Positions 1 through 9,000 of a stretch of 37,435 nucleotides of DNA are shown here, piece by piece; positions within the stretch are counted from its first letter, which is position 1, and each line of letters begins with the position of its first letter. Location: the NCBI GenBank assembly GCA_003157015.1, contig PMIJ01000068.1, positions 1 through 37,435 of the forward strand. The letters are read 5' to 3'. The notes beneath the pieces were generated by a model, which was not told where the DNA came from, searched no databases, and saw only the letters and a list, made by a program, of their open reading frames with translations. The position numbers were made by a program, and so were the translations under genes. Source of the DNA: Bacteroidales bacterium (GTDB lineage Bacteria > Bacteroidota > Bacteroidia > Bacteroidales > VadinHA17).

Positions 1-934
1 AATTGGCCTTGATGTCATGGGTGGTGATTTCGCACCTGAGTCAATCATAGAGGGCGCTGTTGATTCCCTTAAGCATTTATCAGTTAAAGAGACCCTTGTC
101 CTAATCGGGGATGAAACTTCCATTTTAAAGAAGCTGGATGAGATGAATGTCGAACCATCGAGGTTTGAAATAGTTCATACATCACAGGTAATAGAAATGG
201 CTGATCATCCTGCAAAAGCATTTTCACAAAAAAAGGACTCAAGCATCGCAGTTGGTTACGGAATGCTGAAAAACGGTGATCTGGATGGTTTCTGCAGTGC
301 AGGAAATACCGGGGCAATGCTTGTTGGAGCAAGTTATACTGTAAACATGATTCCCGGTGTTTTAAGACCGGCTCTTGTCACAGTTCTGCCATGCGTGGAT
401 AACCGCGATTCAGTTATACTCGATGTTGGCCTAAATCCTGATTGTAAACCTGATGTATTCCTGCAATACGGAATTCTGGGAAGTATATATGCAAAATATG
501 TTCTCGGAAAGGATAACCCAACCGTCGGATTACTGAATATAGGTGAGGAGGAAACAAAAGGGACCCCGGCCGTAAAAGCGGCTTATGAGCTGATGAAAGA
601 CTATCCCGGACTAAACTTTGCAGGGAATATTGAAGGAAATGCTCTCTTCCGGGAAACAATGACTGATGTTATAGTCTGTGATGGATTTGTCGGGAATGTT
701 ATTATAAAGGTGGGAGAAGCATTTCATCATTTGTATAAAAGCAGGAATCTTAAAGATGTATACTTTGATCGTCTTGACTGGGAAAACATTGGAGGAACGC
801 CAATTGTGGGAATCAATGCCAATGTAGTTATCGGCCACGGAATCTCAAAAAGAAAAGCCATCATGAACATGGTTCTGCAAACCAGGGGCGTTGTGCACGC
901 AAACCTGGCACAAAAGATTAAAGAAGCAATATAA
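1..934 (+). CDS. plsX: Phosphate acyltransferase PlsX (5' end cut by window)
   Basis: PlsX converts acyl-ACP and phosphate to acyl-phosphate, the acyl donor for PlsY in phosphatidic acid synthesis; it is a peripheral membrane/cytosolic enzyme. The reading frame is open to the left edge and reads [14 protein letters not shown], the conserved PlsX amino terminus, so the Met at 17 is internal to the motif and only about two or three codons (usually M-K/R) lie outside the window. Further family signatures are [12 protein letters not shown] (around 285-330), a [14 protein letters not shown] stretch and the C-terminal [11 protein letters not shown] segment. About 310 residues is the normal length. 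The stop is 2 nt before fabH, the usual plsX-fabH arrangement; rpmF is commonly upstream and may lie just outside the window. Confidence 0.96.
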   Translation, partial: IGLDVMGGDFAPESIIEGAVDSLKHLSVKETLVLIGDETSILKKLDEMNVEPSRFEIVHTSQVIEMADHPAKAFSQKKDSSIAVGYGMLKNGDLDGFCSAGNTGAMLVGASYTVNMIPGVLRPALVTVLPCVDNRDSVILDVGLNPDCKPDVFLQYGILGSIYAKYVLGKDNPTVGLLNIGEEETKGTPAVKAAYELMKDYPGLNFAGNIEGNALFRETMTDVIVCDGFVGNVIIKVGEAFHHLYKSRNLKDVYFDRLDWENIGGTPIVGINANVVIGHGISKRKAIMNMVLQTRGVVHANLAQKIKEAI

Positions 935-936
935 TT

Positions 937-1935
937 ATGGAAAAAATACGGGCAGCCATAACAGGGATATATGCCTGGGCACCGGAATATAAGCTGACCA
1001 ATCAGGAGCTATCGAAAATGGTTGATACTTCCGATGAATGGATAATGCAACGAGTCGGAATTAAAGAAAGACGTATTCTTAAAGGTGAAGGCCTCGGAAG
1101 TTCAGATCTGGGAGAACAGGCAGTAAGAGGTTTATTGTTGAAAACAAAAACGGCTCCTGAGGAAGTTGACCTGCTGATCTGTGCCACTGCCACTCCCGAT
1201 ATGTTTTTCCCTGCTACAGCAAATATAATATCCGATAAATGTGGTATTAAAAATGCATTCAGCTTTGACCTTAACGCGGCATGTTCCGGATTTCTTTTTG
1301 CTTTGCAAACCGGGGCAGCCTATGTTGAAACCGGCAGATATAAAAAGGTAATTATTGTCGGAGCCGATAAAATGTCGTCTATCACCGACTATACCGACCG
1401 TACCACTTGCCCGCTGTTTGGAGATGCTTCAGGAGCAGTGATGCTGGAACCAACGACAGGAGAATTCGGGATAATTGATTATATATTTCATACTGATGGC
1501 TCCGGACGGAAATACCTTCATCTTAAAGCAGGAGGATCAGTTAAGCCGGCTTCTCATGAAACGGTTGATGCCAAAGAGCACTTCATCTACCAGGAGGGAC
1601 AAAGTGTTTTTAAATTTGCTGTTTCAAATATGGCCGATGTTGCGGTGGAGATTATGGAACGTAATAATCTGAAATCTGATGATATAGCCTGGCTTGTTCC
1701 CCATCAGGCAAATTTGCGAATTATCGATGCTACCGGAAGAAGAATGGGTCTTGCAGCTGAAAAAGTAATGATCAACATCGAGAATTACGGTAACACAACA
1801 AATGCCACTATTCCATTATGTATATGGGAATATGAGAAAAAACTTAAAAAAGGCGATATCCTGATACTTGCCGCGTTCGGAGGCGGATTTACCTGGGGCG
1901 CCATCTACCTGAAGTGGGCATATGACCCTGAATAA
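937..1935 (+). CDS. fabH: Beta-ketoacyl-ACP synthase III (FabH)
   Basis: FabH starts fatty-acid synthesis by condensing an acyl-CoA primer with malonyl-ACP. The protein is 332 residues, normal for the family, and shows the full Cys-His-Asn triad: C116 in [11 protein letters not shown]256 in VPHQANLRI and N286 in [11 protein letters not shown]. The N-terminal [16 protein letters not shown] segment is also typical. The ATG lies 2 nt after the plsX stop, so the two genes are almost certainly cotranscribed and translationally coupled. A 78-nt gap with a predicted promoter separates it from the bactofilin gene. Whether the primer is acetyl-CoA or a branched acyl-CoA (common in Bacteroidota) cannot be decided here. 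Confidence 0.97.
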   Translation: MEKIRAAITGIYAWAPEYKLTNQELSKMVDTSDEWIMQRVGIKERRILKGEGLGSSDLGEQAVRGLLLKTKTAPEEVDLLICATATPDMFFPATANIISDKCGIKNAFSFDLNAACSGFLFALQTGAAYVETGRYKKVIIVGADKMSSITDYTDRTTCPLFGDASGAVMLEPTTGEFGIIDYIFHTDGSGRKYLHLKAGGSVKPASHETVDAKEHFIYQEGQSVFKFAVSNMADVAVEIMERNNLKSDDIAWLVPHQANLRIIDATGRRMGLAAEKVMINIENYGNTTNATIPLCIWEYEKKLKKGDILILAAFGGGFTWGAIYLKWAYDPE

Positions 1936-1941
1936 TTCCCC

Positions 1942-1976
1942 TTTTGTATATTTTTCTGCAATAGTTTTTATATTTG
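1942..1976 (+). promoter_or_regulatory. Predicted Bacteroidota housekeeping promoter for the bactofilin-atp operon
   Basis: An exact match to the Bacteroidota -7 element TAnnTTTG (TATATTTG, 1969-1976) is preceded by a TTTTG (1942-1946) that can serve as the -33 element, with 22 nt between them, within the reported range for this sigma factor class. A start site near 1983 would leave about 30 nt of A/T-rich leader before the ATG at 2014. It is the only good promoter match before atpZ, so it probably drives bactofilin through at least atpE. Confidence 0.6.
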
Positions 1977-2013
1977 TGAGTTATTAAGTTTGTAACTCTA
2001 AAATTTAAATAAT

Positions 2014-2415
2014 ATGGCAAAGTTCAATGAACCGGAAAATCCTGCAATAAACCTTATTAGTCTTGGGACAGATATAACCGGCGATATTAAATCCAGTGGT
2101 GATATCCGGATCGATGGATCTCTTACCGGGAACCTTAATACAAAAGGTAAAGTTGTTATTGGCACGACAGGAAAGGTCAAAGGTGAAGTTAATTGCAAGA
2201 ATTCAGAAGTGGCAGGATTAATTGAAGGCAAAATAACTGTGGGTCAGCTGCTTAATCTGAAAGCCTCTTCAAAAATTCATGGAGACATAGTTACATTAAA
2301 GCTATCTATTGAACCTGGAGCCGTATTTTCAGGAAACTGCAAAATGAGTGATACCGATACTAATGCCGGAACAGGAATTATCAAAGAAAAAGAGCCAGAA
2401 AAAGCTGCAAAATAA
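2014..2415 (+). CDS. Bactofilin (DUF583 polymer-forming cytoskeletal protein)
   Basis: A 133-residue protein with the bactofilin architecture: a short polar N-terminus, then a repetitive beta-helix core (about residues 15-115) in which G-x-[IVL]-x turns recur (GDITGDIKSSGDIRIDGSL, GTTGKVKGEV, GLIEGKITVG, SSKIHGDI), and a flexible acidic/Lys tail. Bactofilins polymerise without nucleotide into filaments that organise envelope or cell-shape enzymes. The usual companion, an M23 peptidase, is not adjacent; instead the gene heads the ATP synthase operon. Its 3' end overlaps the start of atpZ by 53-68 nt, which suggests translational coupling. The tail after about residue 115 is therefore also coding in another frame. 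Confidence 0.9.
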   Translation: MAKFNEPENPAINLISLGTDITGDIKSSGDIRIDGSLTGNLNTKGKVVIGTTGKVKGEVNCKNSEVAGLIEGKITVGQLLNLKASSKIHGDIVTLKLSIEPGAVFSGNCKMSDTDTNAGTGIIKEKEPEKAAK

Positions 2416-2605
2416 GGGACTTCAAGAATATGGAAGGTACTCAGGCATTGTATTCCAGATGGCTGGTATTATTCTTGTAACCGTCTGGGGTGGTGTAAAG
2501 CTTGATAAGCTTACAGGGTGGCATACTCCCGTTTTTACAATTGTTCTTTCGCTCCTTGGGGTTACTGCAGCGATATATACTGCAATAAAAGAATTTATTA
2601 AGTAA
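2363..2605 (+). CDS. atpZ: AtpZ-like F0F1 ATP synthase accessory membrane protein
   Basis: A small protein of about 80 residues: a basic N-terminus followed by two membrane segments (YSGIVFQMAGIILVTVWGGVKL and TPVFTIVLSLLGVTAAIYTAI) joined by a LDKLTGWHTP turn, the pattern of the AtpZ/ATPase_gene1 family that precedes atpI and atpB. The Met at 2363 (MPEQELSKKK) is the preferred start because it gives the normal basic leader; an in-frame Met at 2348 would add five residues. The next Met downstream would cut into the first membrane segment. Either start lies inside the bactofilin gene. AtpZ with AtpI is implicated in c-ring assembly or Mg2+/Ca2+ supply in other bacteria; the role here is inferred from position and topology. 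Confidence 0.78.
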   Translation: MPEQELSKKKSQKKLQNKGLQEYGRYSGIVFQMAGIILVTVWGGVKLDKLTGWHTPVFTIVLSLLGVTAAIYTAIKEFIK

Positions 2606-2614
2606 TTTCCTTTC

Positions 2615-3001
2615 TTGAAACAAATTCAAAAATACTTTTTACTACTGCTATTATTAAATCTACTGTTACTTCTGACAGCCTATTTAATTACATCCCTGGT
2701 AAACTATATTTTTTTATTCAGCGATGTTGTTATCTTATCTTTTGTTTTTTCAGTAATTTCAGTAATTACCACACTTATTTTTTTAACAGGTCAGACCAAA
2801 AGCCCGGAAAGCCAGATATTATACAGTCTGGTTGCAATTGGTCTTAAGTTCCTGCTTGAGATCATCTTAGCATTCATCTGGTTTGCTGTTGCTAAAAAAA
2901 CTTCTTTACACTCTGTTTTAATGTTTTTTGTTTTATATTTAGCACTCACTTTGTTTACGGTATGGGGCATAATGAAAACCCTGAAAAACAAAGCTTTATA
3001 A
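2615..3001 (+). CDS. AtpI/UncI-like four-helix membrane protein, TTG start
   Basis: A 128-residue, strongly hydrophobic protein with four membrane helices (about residues 6-28, 30-58, 69-95 and 100-124), matching AtpI-type proteins found between atpZ and atpB. Sequence conservation in this family is weak, so the name rests mainly on position and topology. The start must be TTG at 2615: there is no in-frame ATG before the later membrane segments, and TTG sits 9 nt after the atpZ stop. AtpI is thought to help c-ring assembly. The strand is T-rich, as expected for a small Leu/Ile/Phe-rich membrane protein. Confidence 0.7.
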   Translation: MKQIQKYFLLLLLLNLLLLLTAYLITSLVNYIFLFSDVVILSFVFSVISVITTLIFLTGQTKSPESQILYSLVAIGLKFLLEIILAFIWFAVAKKTSLHSVLMFFVLYLALTLFTVWGIMKTLKNKAL

Positions 3002-3014
3002 AATTAGTAATGAT

Positions 3015-4073
3015 TTGAAAACAAAAATTATATTTGGTTTTTTCCTTTTTCTTCTGATAAATGGAACCACCATTTCGCTTTTTGGACAGGAAGTTAAAGG
3101 AAAAGAAGAAACAACAGAAAAATTTGATGCAAACTCTTTTATCATTGACCATATTGCCGATTCCCATGAGTGGCATATTCTAACGAAAAAAAATGGAGAG
3201 AGTGTTGCAATTTATCTGCCGGTTATAATATACTCAAGAGATGCAGGGTTAAATATTTTTTCTTCAAAAAAACTCGCAGAAGGGAAAGAGTACAAAGGGT
3301 TCAAAATTGAAGAGGATGGTGACTTTAAAGGCAAAATCGTCTCAGTTAATAAAGACGGAACTGTTGATGAAAAAAACCTTCCGGTTGACCTTTCAATGAC
3401 AAAATCTGTTATAGGAATGATATTTGCAGCAATTATCGGGCTGTTAATATTCCTGTCTCTGGCACGTTCGTATAAAAGAACCGGAATAAGCCATCCAAAA
3501 GGAATTCAAAGTTTCCTTGAACCGGTAATACTTTTTATCCGAGATGACATTGCAATCCCCAATCTTGGTCATAAATATGAAAAGTACATGCCATATCTCC
3601 TGACTATATTTTTCTTTATTCTGATCAATAATTTAATGGGGCTTATTCCCACTCCTCCTCCATTCGGGGCGATTGTTACCGGGAATATTGCAATCACATT
3701 TATTCTTGCCGCATGTACATTCGTAGTTATACAGTTCAGTGGTAACAAGATGTACTGGAGACATGTTTTTGCTACTCCGGGAGTGCCATTCTGGCTACTG
3801 CCTATAATGATACCGGTCGAAATAATAGGCTTATTTACAAAACCATTTGCACTGATGATAAGGTTATTTGCGAATATGGTGGCTGGACACTTTGTCAGCT
3901 TAAGCCTTATATCCCTGATTTTCATATTCGGTTCGCTTATGCTTGCTCCGGTATCAGTGTTATTTGTGATATTCATGGATTGTCTCGAAGTTCTTGTGGC
4001 ATTCCTACAGGCATACATTTTTACACTTCTCTCTGCCTTATTTATAGGTATGGCAATTCAGGAAGAGCATTAG
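3015..4073 (+). CDS. atpB: ATP synthase F0 subunit a (AtpB), TTG start
   Basis: Subunit a forms the proton half-channels next to the c-ring. The protein has 352 residues, longer than the roughly 270 of E. coli, because of an exported-type N-terminus (signal-like helix 1-24) followed by a periplasmic stretch of about 100 residues including HIADSHEWHIL, a feature typical of Bacteroidota AtpB. The essential stator arginine is R283 in MIRLFANMVAGHF, and the last helices (LEVLVAFLQAYIFTLLSALF) are conserved. The start is TTG at 3015; no ATG in frame precedes residue 128, and the signal-like helix needs this start. An out-of-frame ATG-ATT-TGA (3010-3018) overlaps the start codon. Confidence 0.95.
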   Translation: MKTKIIFGFFLFLLINGTTISLFGQEVKGKEETTEKFDANSFIIDHIADSHEWHILTKKNGESVAIYLPVIIYSRDAGLNIFSSKKLAEGKEYKGFKIEEDGDFKGKIVSVNKDGTVDEKNLPVDLSMTKSVIGMIFAAIIGLLIFLSLARSYKRTGISHPKGIQSFLEPVILFIRDDIAIPNLGHKYEKYMPYLLTIFFFILINNLMGLIPTPPPFGAIVTGNIAITFILAACTFVVIQFSGNKMYWRHVFATPGVPFWLLPIMIPVEIIGLFTKPFALMIRLFANMVAGHFVSLSLISLIFIFGSLMLAPVSVLFVIFMDCLEVLVAFLQAYIFTLLSALFIGMAIQEEH

Positions 4074-4086
4074 AATTTTTGTTTAA

Positions 4087-4305
<219 letters not shown>

Positions 4306-4316
4306 TTTAAAGTTAT

Positions 4317-4354
4317 GAAGCCTGCAACGGTTGGTTGCAGGACTTCTTTTTTTT
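4317..4354 (+). terminator. Intrinsic terminator/attenuator between atpE and atpF
   Basis: A perfect 8-bp GC-rich stem CCTGCAAC (4321-4328) / GTTGCAGG (4334-4341) with a 5-nt GGTTG loop is extended by GAAG (4317-4320) / CTTC (4343-4346) across one bulged A. A run of eight T residues (4347-4354) follows directly. This is a textbook Rho-independent terminator, placed inside the atp operon only 22 nt before the atpF ATG. No TAnnTTTG promoter is visible between it and atpF, so partial read-through is expected. Confidence 0.8.
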
Positions 4355-4375
4355 GCAACAGTTAATTTAATCGAT

Positions 4376-4891
4376 ATGATATTTTTAGCAAATAGTCTGG
4401 TTACCCCGGCAGTAGGCACACTCTTCTGGTCAGCATTTATTTTCCTTTTGTTTTTTCTTTTGCTGGCAAAATTCGCCTGGAAGCCTATTCTTAATGCGGT
4501 AAAAGCACGCGACGAGATGATTAGGGGTTCGCTCGAGTCGGCTGAAAAAGCCAGGGAAGAAATGTTAAAACTAAACAGCGACAATGAAATGATTCTTCGC
4601 AAAGCCAGAGAAGAACGAGAATTAATACTGAAGGAAGCAAGAGAAGTACGCGACAAACTTATTTCTGAAGCCAAGGGAAAAGCAACAGAAGAAGCTGAAA
4701 AGCTTATCGAGAAGGCAAGGACCAGTATCGAAAACGAGAAGCTTAAAGCCCTTTCTGAAATTCACGAACAGGTTGCAACTCTATCGGTTGACATCGCCTC
4801 AAAACTGCTGGGTGAAAAGCTTAAACCTTCCGGAGAACAGGCAAAACTGATAGATAATTACCTTAAAGAGATTGATTTCAATAAGAATTAG
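4376..4891 (+). CDS. atpF: ATP synthase F0 subunit b (AtpF)
   Basis: A 171-residue peripheral-stalk subunit: one N-terminal membrane helix (about residues 14-33, LFWSAFIFLLFFLLLAKFAW), the conserved KPILNAVKARDEMI junction, then a long charged helical region for b-b dimerisation and a C-terminus that binds delta. The ATG at 4376 is chosen because a TTG at 4331, 15 codons upstream, would lie inside the terminator hairpin and add a non-conserved leader. It sits between atpE and atpH in the standard order. Confidence 0.94.
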   Translation: MIFLANSLVTPAVGTLFWSAFIFLLFFLLLAKFAWKPILNAVKARDEMIRGSLESAEKAREEMLKLNSDNEMILRKAREERELILKEAREVRDKLISEAKGKATEEAEKLIEKARTSIENEKLKALSEIHEQVATLSVDIASKLLGEKLKPSGEQAKLIDNYLKEIDFNKN

Positions 4892-4906
4892 GAACCTGAA
4901 CCTGTA

Positions 4907-5458
4907 ATGAACGACAGTAAAATATCAGTAAGATACTCCAGGGCAATTTTTCAGCTGGCTCTCGAAAAGAAAATACTTGATAAAGTCTATCAGGATATGA
5001 TCTTTATTTCAGAGATATGTAAATTCGCGGAAACAAAAGGCTTCCTTGGCAGCCCCATTATAGTTCCTTCAAAAAAGGAAGCTATATTTCATAAAATGCT
5101 TGGAGGCAATGTTGAAGAAATCACGCTTTCACTTATCGATCTGATCGTAAAAAACGGCAGGGAAAGCTTTATTCCTGCAATAGCCAGGGTATTTATCCAT
5201 GAAACAAAGAAATTCAAAGGGATTACAGAATCTGTTCTTACTACTGCAGTTAAAGTTGATGATAAAGTTAAAAAACAGATTACCGATTTAATTTCAGAAG
5301 GCTTCAAGACAAAAGTTGAGCTTAAAGAAACTATTGATCCTGAAATAATTGGAGGCTTTATCCTACAAATTGATGACAATTACATCGATGCAAGCATAAG
5401 GAATAAGCTACATAAAATAAAAAAAGAACTTATCGGAAGTGTTGTAACTCCCGGATAA
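4907..5458 (+). CDS. atpH: ATP synthase F1 subunit delta (AtpH)
   Basis: The 183-residue delta (OSCP) subunit links the b stalk to the top of F1. It starts ISVRYSRAIFQLALEKK, the usual N-terminal helical-bundle signature, and ends with the conserved IGGFILQIDDNYIDASIRNKLHKIKKEL. Length and position between atpF (15 nt upstream) and atpA (36 nt downstream) are normal. Confidence 0.95.
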   Translation: MNDSKISVRYSRAIFQLALEKKILDKVYQDMIFISEICKFAETKGFLGSPIIVPSKKEAIFHKMLGGNVEEITLSLIDLIVKNGRESFIPAIARVFIHETKKFKGITESVLTTAVKVDDKVKKQITDLISEGFKTKVELKETIDPEIIGGFILQIDDNYIDASIRNKLHKIKKELIGSVVTPG

Positions 5459-5494
5459 AAAAAATAACAGTTAGGATTTTTAAGAAAATACAAT

Positions 5495-7078
5495 ATGGCA
5501 AATATTAAACCGGCAGAGGTTTCAAAGATTCTCAAACAGCAACTGGAAGGAATACAGACCGGAGTTGAACTGGAAGAAGTAGGAACTGTACTTACCGTAG
5601 GTGACGGAATTGCACGTATTTACGGACTTTCAAATGCAGAATCAAATGAGTTAATTGAATTTGAAAATGGTATTGAAGCTATTGTTTTGAACCTTGAAGA
5701 AGACAATATTGGCGCAGTACTTCTTGGCCCGACCGAAGAGATAAATGAAGGGGACATCGTTAAAAGAACGGGAAGAATTGCCTCTCTGGGCGTAGGAGAA
5801 GGATTGTTGGGCAGAGTAATCTCACCTACTGGACAACCCCTCGACGGCAAAGGACCAATTACCGGTGAGCTTTATAACCTTCCATTCGAAAGAAAAGCCC
5901 CCGGGGTTATCTTCCGCCAGCCTGTAAGACAACCTCTTCAGACAGGTATCAAAGCAATCGATGCCATGATTCCTATTGGCCGCGGACAGAGAGAACTCAT
6001 TATCGGTGACAGACAGACCGGAAAAACAGCTATTGCCATTGATACAATTATTAATCAGCGTAGCAACTTTGAAAAAGGCAAACCTGTTTATTGTATTTAT
6101 GTTGCCATAGGACAAAAAGGATCAACTGTTGCAAATATAGCAGCAACGCTTGAAGAACATGGTGCTCTGAAATATACAGTGATTGTTCTTGCTACAGCTT
6201 CTGATCCGGCTGCATCACAGTTCTATGCTCCATTTGCAGGAGCTGCAATCGGAGAATTTTTCCGCGATACGGGTCGTGATGCCCTTATTATTTATGATGA
6301 TCTTTCGAAACAGGCTGTGTCTTACAGGGAAGTCTCTCTTTTGCTTCGTCGTCCGCCGGGACGTGAGGCATATCCGGGAGATGTTTTCTATCTGCACTCC
6401 AGGCTTCTTGAAAGAGCAGCAAAAATCATTGAATCAGATGAAGTGGCACAGAAGATGAACGATATTCCGGAAGCCATAAGACATATGATAAAAGGTGGCG
6501 GTTCGCTTACAGCCCTTCCTATTATTGAAACTCAGGCCGGCGATGTTTCAGCATATATTCCGACAAATGTGATATCAATCACTGACGGACAGATATTTCT
6601 CGAGTCGAGCCTTTTCAATTCCGGGGTGCGTCCTGCAATCAATGTCGGTATATCAGTATCAAGGGTGGGAGGAAATGCCCAGATTAAGGCGATGAAAAAG
6701 ATTGCCGGAACACTCAAAGTTGATCAGGCACAGTATCGTGAATTGGAAGCATTTTCCAAGTTTGGTTCTGACCTCGATGCCTCGACTCTCGCAATATTGA
6801 ATAAAGGTGCAAAAAACGTTGAAATACTAAAACAGGGTCAGTTTGCTCCGATACCTATTGAAAAACAGATTGCAATTATATATTGCGGTACAATGGGTCT
6901 TTTAAAAGATGTTCCTATAAACAAAGTAAAAGATTTCGAGGTTGAATTTATTGAGCTGCTCGAACTTAGACATAGTGATACCCTGGACAGTCTTCGTGAA
7001 GGAATTCTTAATGATGATATCACAAAAGTCCTTGAAAAAGTTGCTTCTGATCTGGTTATAAAATACCGGGTGCAATAG
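5495..7078 (+). CDS. atpA: ATP synthase F1 subunit alpha (AtpA)
   Basis: A 527-residue non-catalytic nucleotide-binding subunit. The N-terminal beta-barrel is followed by the P-loop GDRQTGKTA (from residue 171), the [20 protein letters not shown] block, and ISVSRVGG, which contains the arginine that reaches into the catalytic site on beta. The C-terminal helical domain is complete. Length is close to the bacterial norm (500-530). The start is ATG, after a 36-nt A/T-rich gap. Confidence 0.98.
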   Translation: MANIKPAEVSKILKQQLEGIQTGVELEEVGTVLTVGDGIARIYGLSNAESNELIEFENGIEAIVLNLEEDNIGAVLLGPTEEINEGDIVKRTGRIASLGVGEGLLGRVISPTGQPLDGKGPITGELYNLPFERKAPGVIFRQPVRQPLQTGIKAIDAMIPIGRGQRELIIGDRQTGKTAIAIDTIINQRSNFEKGKPVYCIYVAIGQKGSTVANIAATLEEHGALKYTVIVLATASDPAASQFYAPFAGAAIGEFFRDTGRDALIIYDDLSKQAVSYREVSLLLRRPPGREAYPGDVFYLHSRLLERAAKIIESDEVAQKMNDIPEAIRHMIKGGGSLTALPIIETQAGDVSAYIPTNVISITDGQIFLESSLFNSGVRPAINVGISVSRVGGNAQIKAMKKIAGTLKVDQAQYRELEAFSKFGSDLDASTLAILNKGAKNVEILKQGQFAPIPIEKQIAIIYCGTMGLLKDVPINKVKDFEVEFIELLELRHSDTLDSLREGILNDDITKVLEKVASDLVIKYRVQ

Positions 7079-7102
7079 AAATACCCGATAAAATGAAATT
7101 TG

Positions 7103-7987
7103 ATGGCTAATTTAAAGGCAATAAGGATACGGATTACCTCTTTTAAATCTACCAGGCAGATAACCTCAGCTATGAAGATGGTGTCGGCTGCTAAATTAAG
7201 GAAAGCTCAGGATAAGATTGTGAGGCTGAGACCTTATGCAAATAAATTGCACAATCTGCTGGTTGATCTTTCACAAAGCCTTTCAGACTCAGAAGTTGAG
7301 AATATTTATGGAAGAATGTCCCCGCCGGAGAAGGTTCTTGTTGTTGTGATTACATCTAACAGAGGCCTCTGCGGAGCTTTTAATACAAATGTTATAAATG
7401 AAGCCAGAAAGATCATTTCAGAAAAATATCCTGATCAGCTAAAAAAGGGAAACCTTAAACTTCTGACTATCGGGAAAAAGGGATTCGACTATTTCAAAAA
7501 GCAAAAGATTAGTATGCTTCCCGAACAGAATAGTCTGTATAATGATCTTACATTTGATAATGTCACTATTGTGGCTGAACAGATTATGAAAAGTTTCACA
7601 GTGTCGGAATTTGACAGGGTGGAACTTATCTATAATCAATTTAAAAATGCTGCAGTGCAAAACCTTACCAATGAAGTATTTCTGCCTGTTGAGACAGCTC
7701 CTCCCGGAAAGGGAATGGCAACTCCTGTTGATTATATTTATGAACCCGGCAAAGAGGATATCATCAGGGATCTGATTCCAAAATCATTAAAAATTCAATT
7801 CTATAAAGCTGTTCTTGATTCATTTGTTGCAGAGCATGGGGCCAGGATGACCGCAATGCATAAGGCGACAGACAATGCTACTGCTCTGATACGCGATATG
7901 ACTCTTCAGTACAACAAAGCCAGACAAGCCGCAATAACAAATCAGATACTTGAAGTAGTAAGTGGCGCAGAAGCGCTTAGAGGTTAA
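7103..7987 (+). CDS. atpG: ATP synthase F1 subunit gamma (AtpG)
   Basis: The 294-residue central rotor shaft. Both halves of the coiled coil are clear: the N-terminal RITSFKSTRQITSAMKMVSA segment and the C-terminal ARMTAMHKATDNATALI to AITNQILEVVSGAEAL. VITSNRGLCGAFNTN in the Rossmann-like middle is also conserved. ATG at 7103 is preferred over an adjacent TTG at 7100. It is the last gene of this atp block; atpD and atpC lie 2.1 kb downstream. Confidence 0.97.
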   Translation: MANLKAIRIRITSFKSTRQITSAMKMVSAAKLRKAQDKIVRLRPYANKLHNLLVDLSQSLSDSEVENIYGRMSPPEKVLVVVITSNRGLCGAFNTNVINEARKIISEKYPDQLKKGNLKLLTIGKKGFDYFKKQKISMLPEQNSLYNDLTFDNVTIVAEQIMKSFTVSEFDRVELIYNQFKNAAVQNLTNEVFLPVETAPPGKGMATPVDYIYEPGKEDIIRDLIPKSLKIQFYKAVLDSFVAEHGARMTAMHKATDNATALIRDMTLQYNKARQAAITNQILEVVSGAEALRG

Positions 7988-8021
7988 AAGTAATTGATTA
8001 TCAGGTTTTAAAAAAGCCAAA

Positions 8022-8996
8022 ATGTATACGCAGGCTGAACTAAAAAAATTAGTCAATAAGGCTATTCTGAATCTTTCTTATAACGAAGAAGCAGAAAAGC
8101 TGAATGATCCGGTTAAGTACATTCTTTCAATAGGGGGAAAAAGGTTAAGGCCGGTTTTAGCCCTGATGGCCTGCAATCTTTTTAATGATAAAATTGATGA
8201 TGCAGTAATTCCTGCTACCGGCCTCGAAGTGTTCCATAATTTCACACTTGTCCATGATGATATTATGGATCATGCTCCGGTAAGAAGAAACCTTCCGACA
8301 GTACACAGTAAATGGAATCTTAACCAGGCTGTCCTTTCAGGTGATGTAATGGCTTTTATTGCAAATGAATGTTTTTTACAAACCCCTGCGCACTGCATGT
8401 CGAAGGTTTTCAGGGTGTTTAATAAGGCAGCCATCGAAGTATGTGTTGGTCAGCAGCTTGATATAGATTTTGAAAAAGCTGCAATTGTTTCCCACGAGGA
8501 GTATTTAAGGATGATTGAGCTAAAAACTGCTGTGCTTCTTGCTGCCTCAGCTAAAATTGGTGCAATTATCGGTGGATGCGATGACAGAGAAGCTGACCTT
8601 CTTTATGAATTTGGAAGAAACCTGGGACTTGCATTCCAGATTCAGGATGACCTTCTTGACATTTATGGTGATGTTAAAGTATTTGGTAAAATTCTGGGAG
8701 GAGATATTATTTCAAATAAAAAAACCTATTTGCTGGTAAAGGCCCTGGAAATAGCATCAGTCGAACAGGCAAAACAACTTCATAAACAATTTGCCCTGAA
8801 AGAGTTTGACCCTGAAATAAAAGTAAAAACAGTTGTTGAACTTTACAATCAGATGAATATTAAGAATATTTCAGAAAACCTCGCCAACAATTATATAAAC
8901 ACAGCTTTCAGCCTGCTTGATAATTTAGGTGTTATTAATGAAAGAAAAACAGAACTTGCAGATATTGCCAGTTCGCTTATTGGAAGAGATAATTAA
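8022..8996 (+). CDS. Trans-polyprenyl diphosphate synthase (GGPP-type predicted)
   Basis: Condenses isopentenyl diphosphate onto allylic diphosphates to make isoprenoid chains. At 324 residues it has all family motifs: GGKRLRP (38-44), first Asp-rich motif DDIMD (79-83), LKTA (167-170) and second motif FQIQDDLLDIYGD (DDLLD 209-213). The residue five before the first Asp motif is Phe (F74) with no two-residue insertion, the arrangement that limits the product near C20 in archaeal-type GGPP synthases, so a short or medium chain is more likely than an octaprenyl quinone tail; this is inference. The gene starts 34 nt after atpG and is probably cotranscribed with it. Confidence 0.9.
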   Translation: MYTQAELKKLVNKAILNLSYNEEAEKLNDPVKYILSIGGKRLRPVLALMACNLFNDKIDDAVIPATGLEVFHNFTLVHDDIMDHAPVRRNLPTVHSKWNLNQAVLSGDVMAFIANECFLQTPAHCMSKVFRVFNKAAIEVCVGQQLDIDFEKAAIVSHEEYLRMIELKTAVLLAASAKIGAIIGGCDDREADLLYEFGRNLGLAFQIQDDLLDIYGDVKVFGKILGGDIISNKKTYLLVKALEIASVEQAKQLHKQFALKEFDPEIKVKTVVELYNQMNIKNISENLANNYINTAFSLLDNLGVINERKTELADIASSLIGRDN

Positions 8997-9000
8997 TCCG

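Noticed and set aside
17..19. Met at 17 as the plsX start
   Set aside because: It lies inside the conserved [13 protein letters not shown] block and the frame is open to the window edge, so the gene starts just outside.
3569..4018. 149-codon minus-strand ORF within atpB
   Set aside because: It is antisense to the conserved AtpB membrane core and shows no signal, motif or upstream leader.
4331..4375. TTG at 4331 as the atpF start
   Set aside because: It would begin within the terminator hairpin and add 15 non-conserved residues before the normal AtpF N-terminus.
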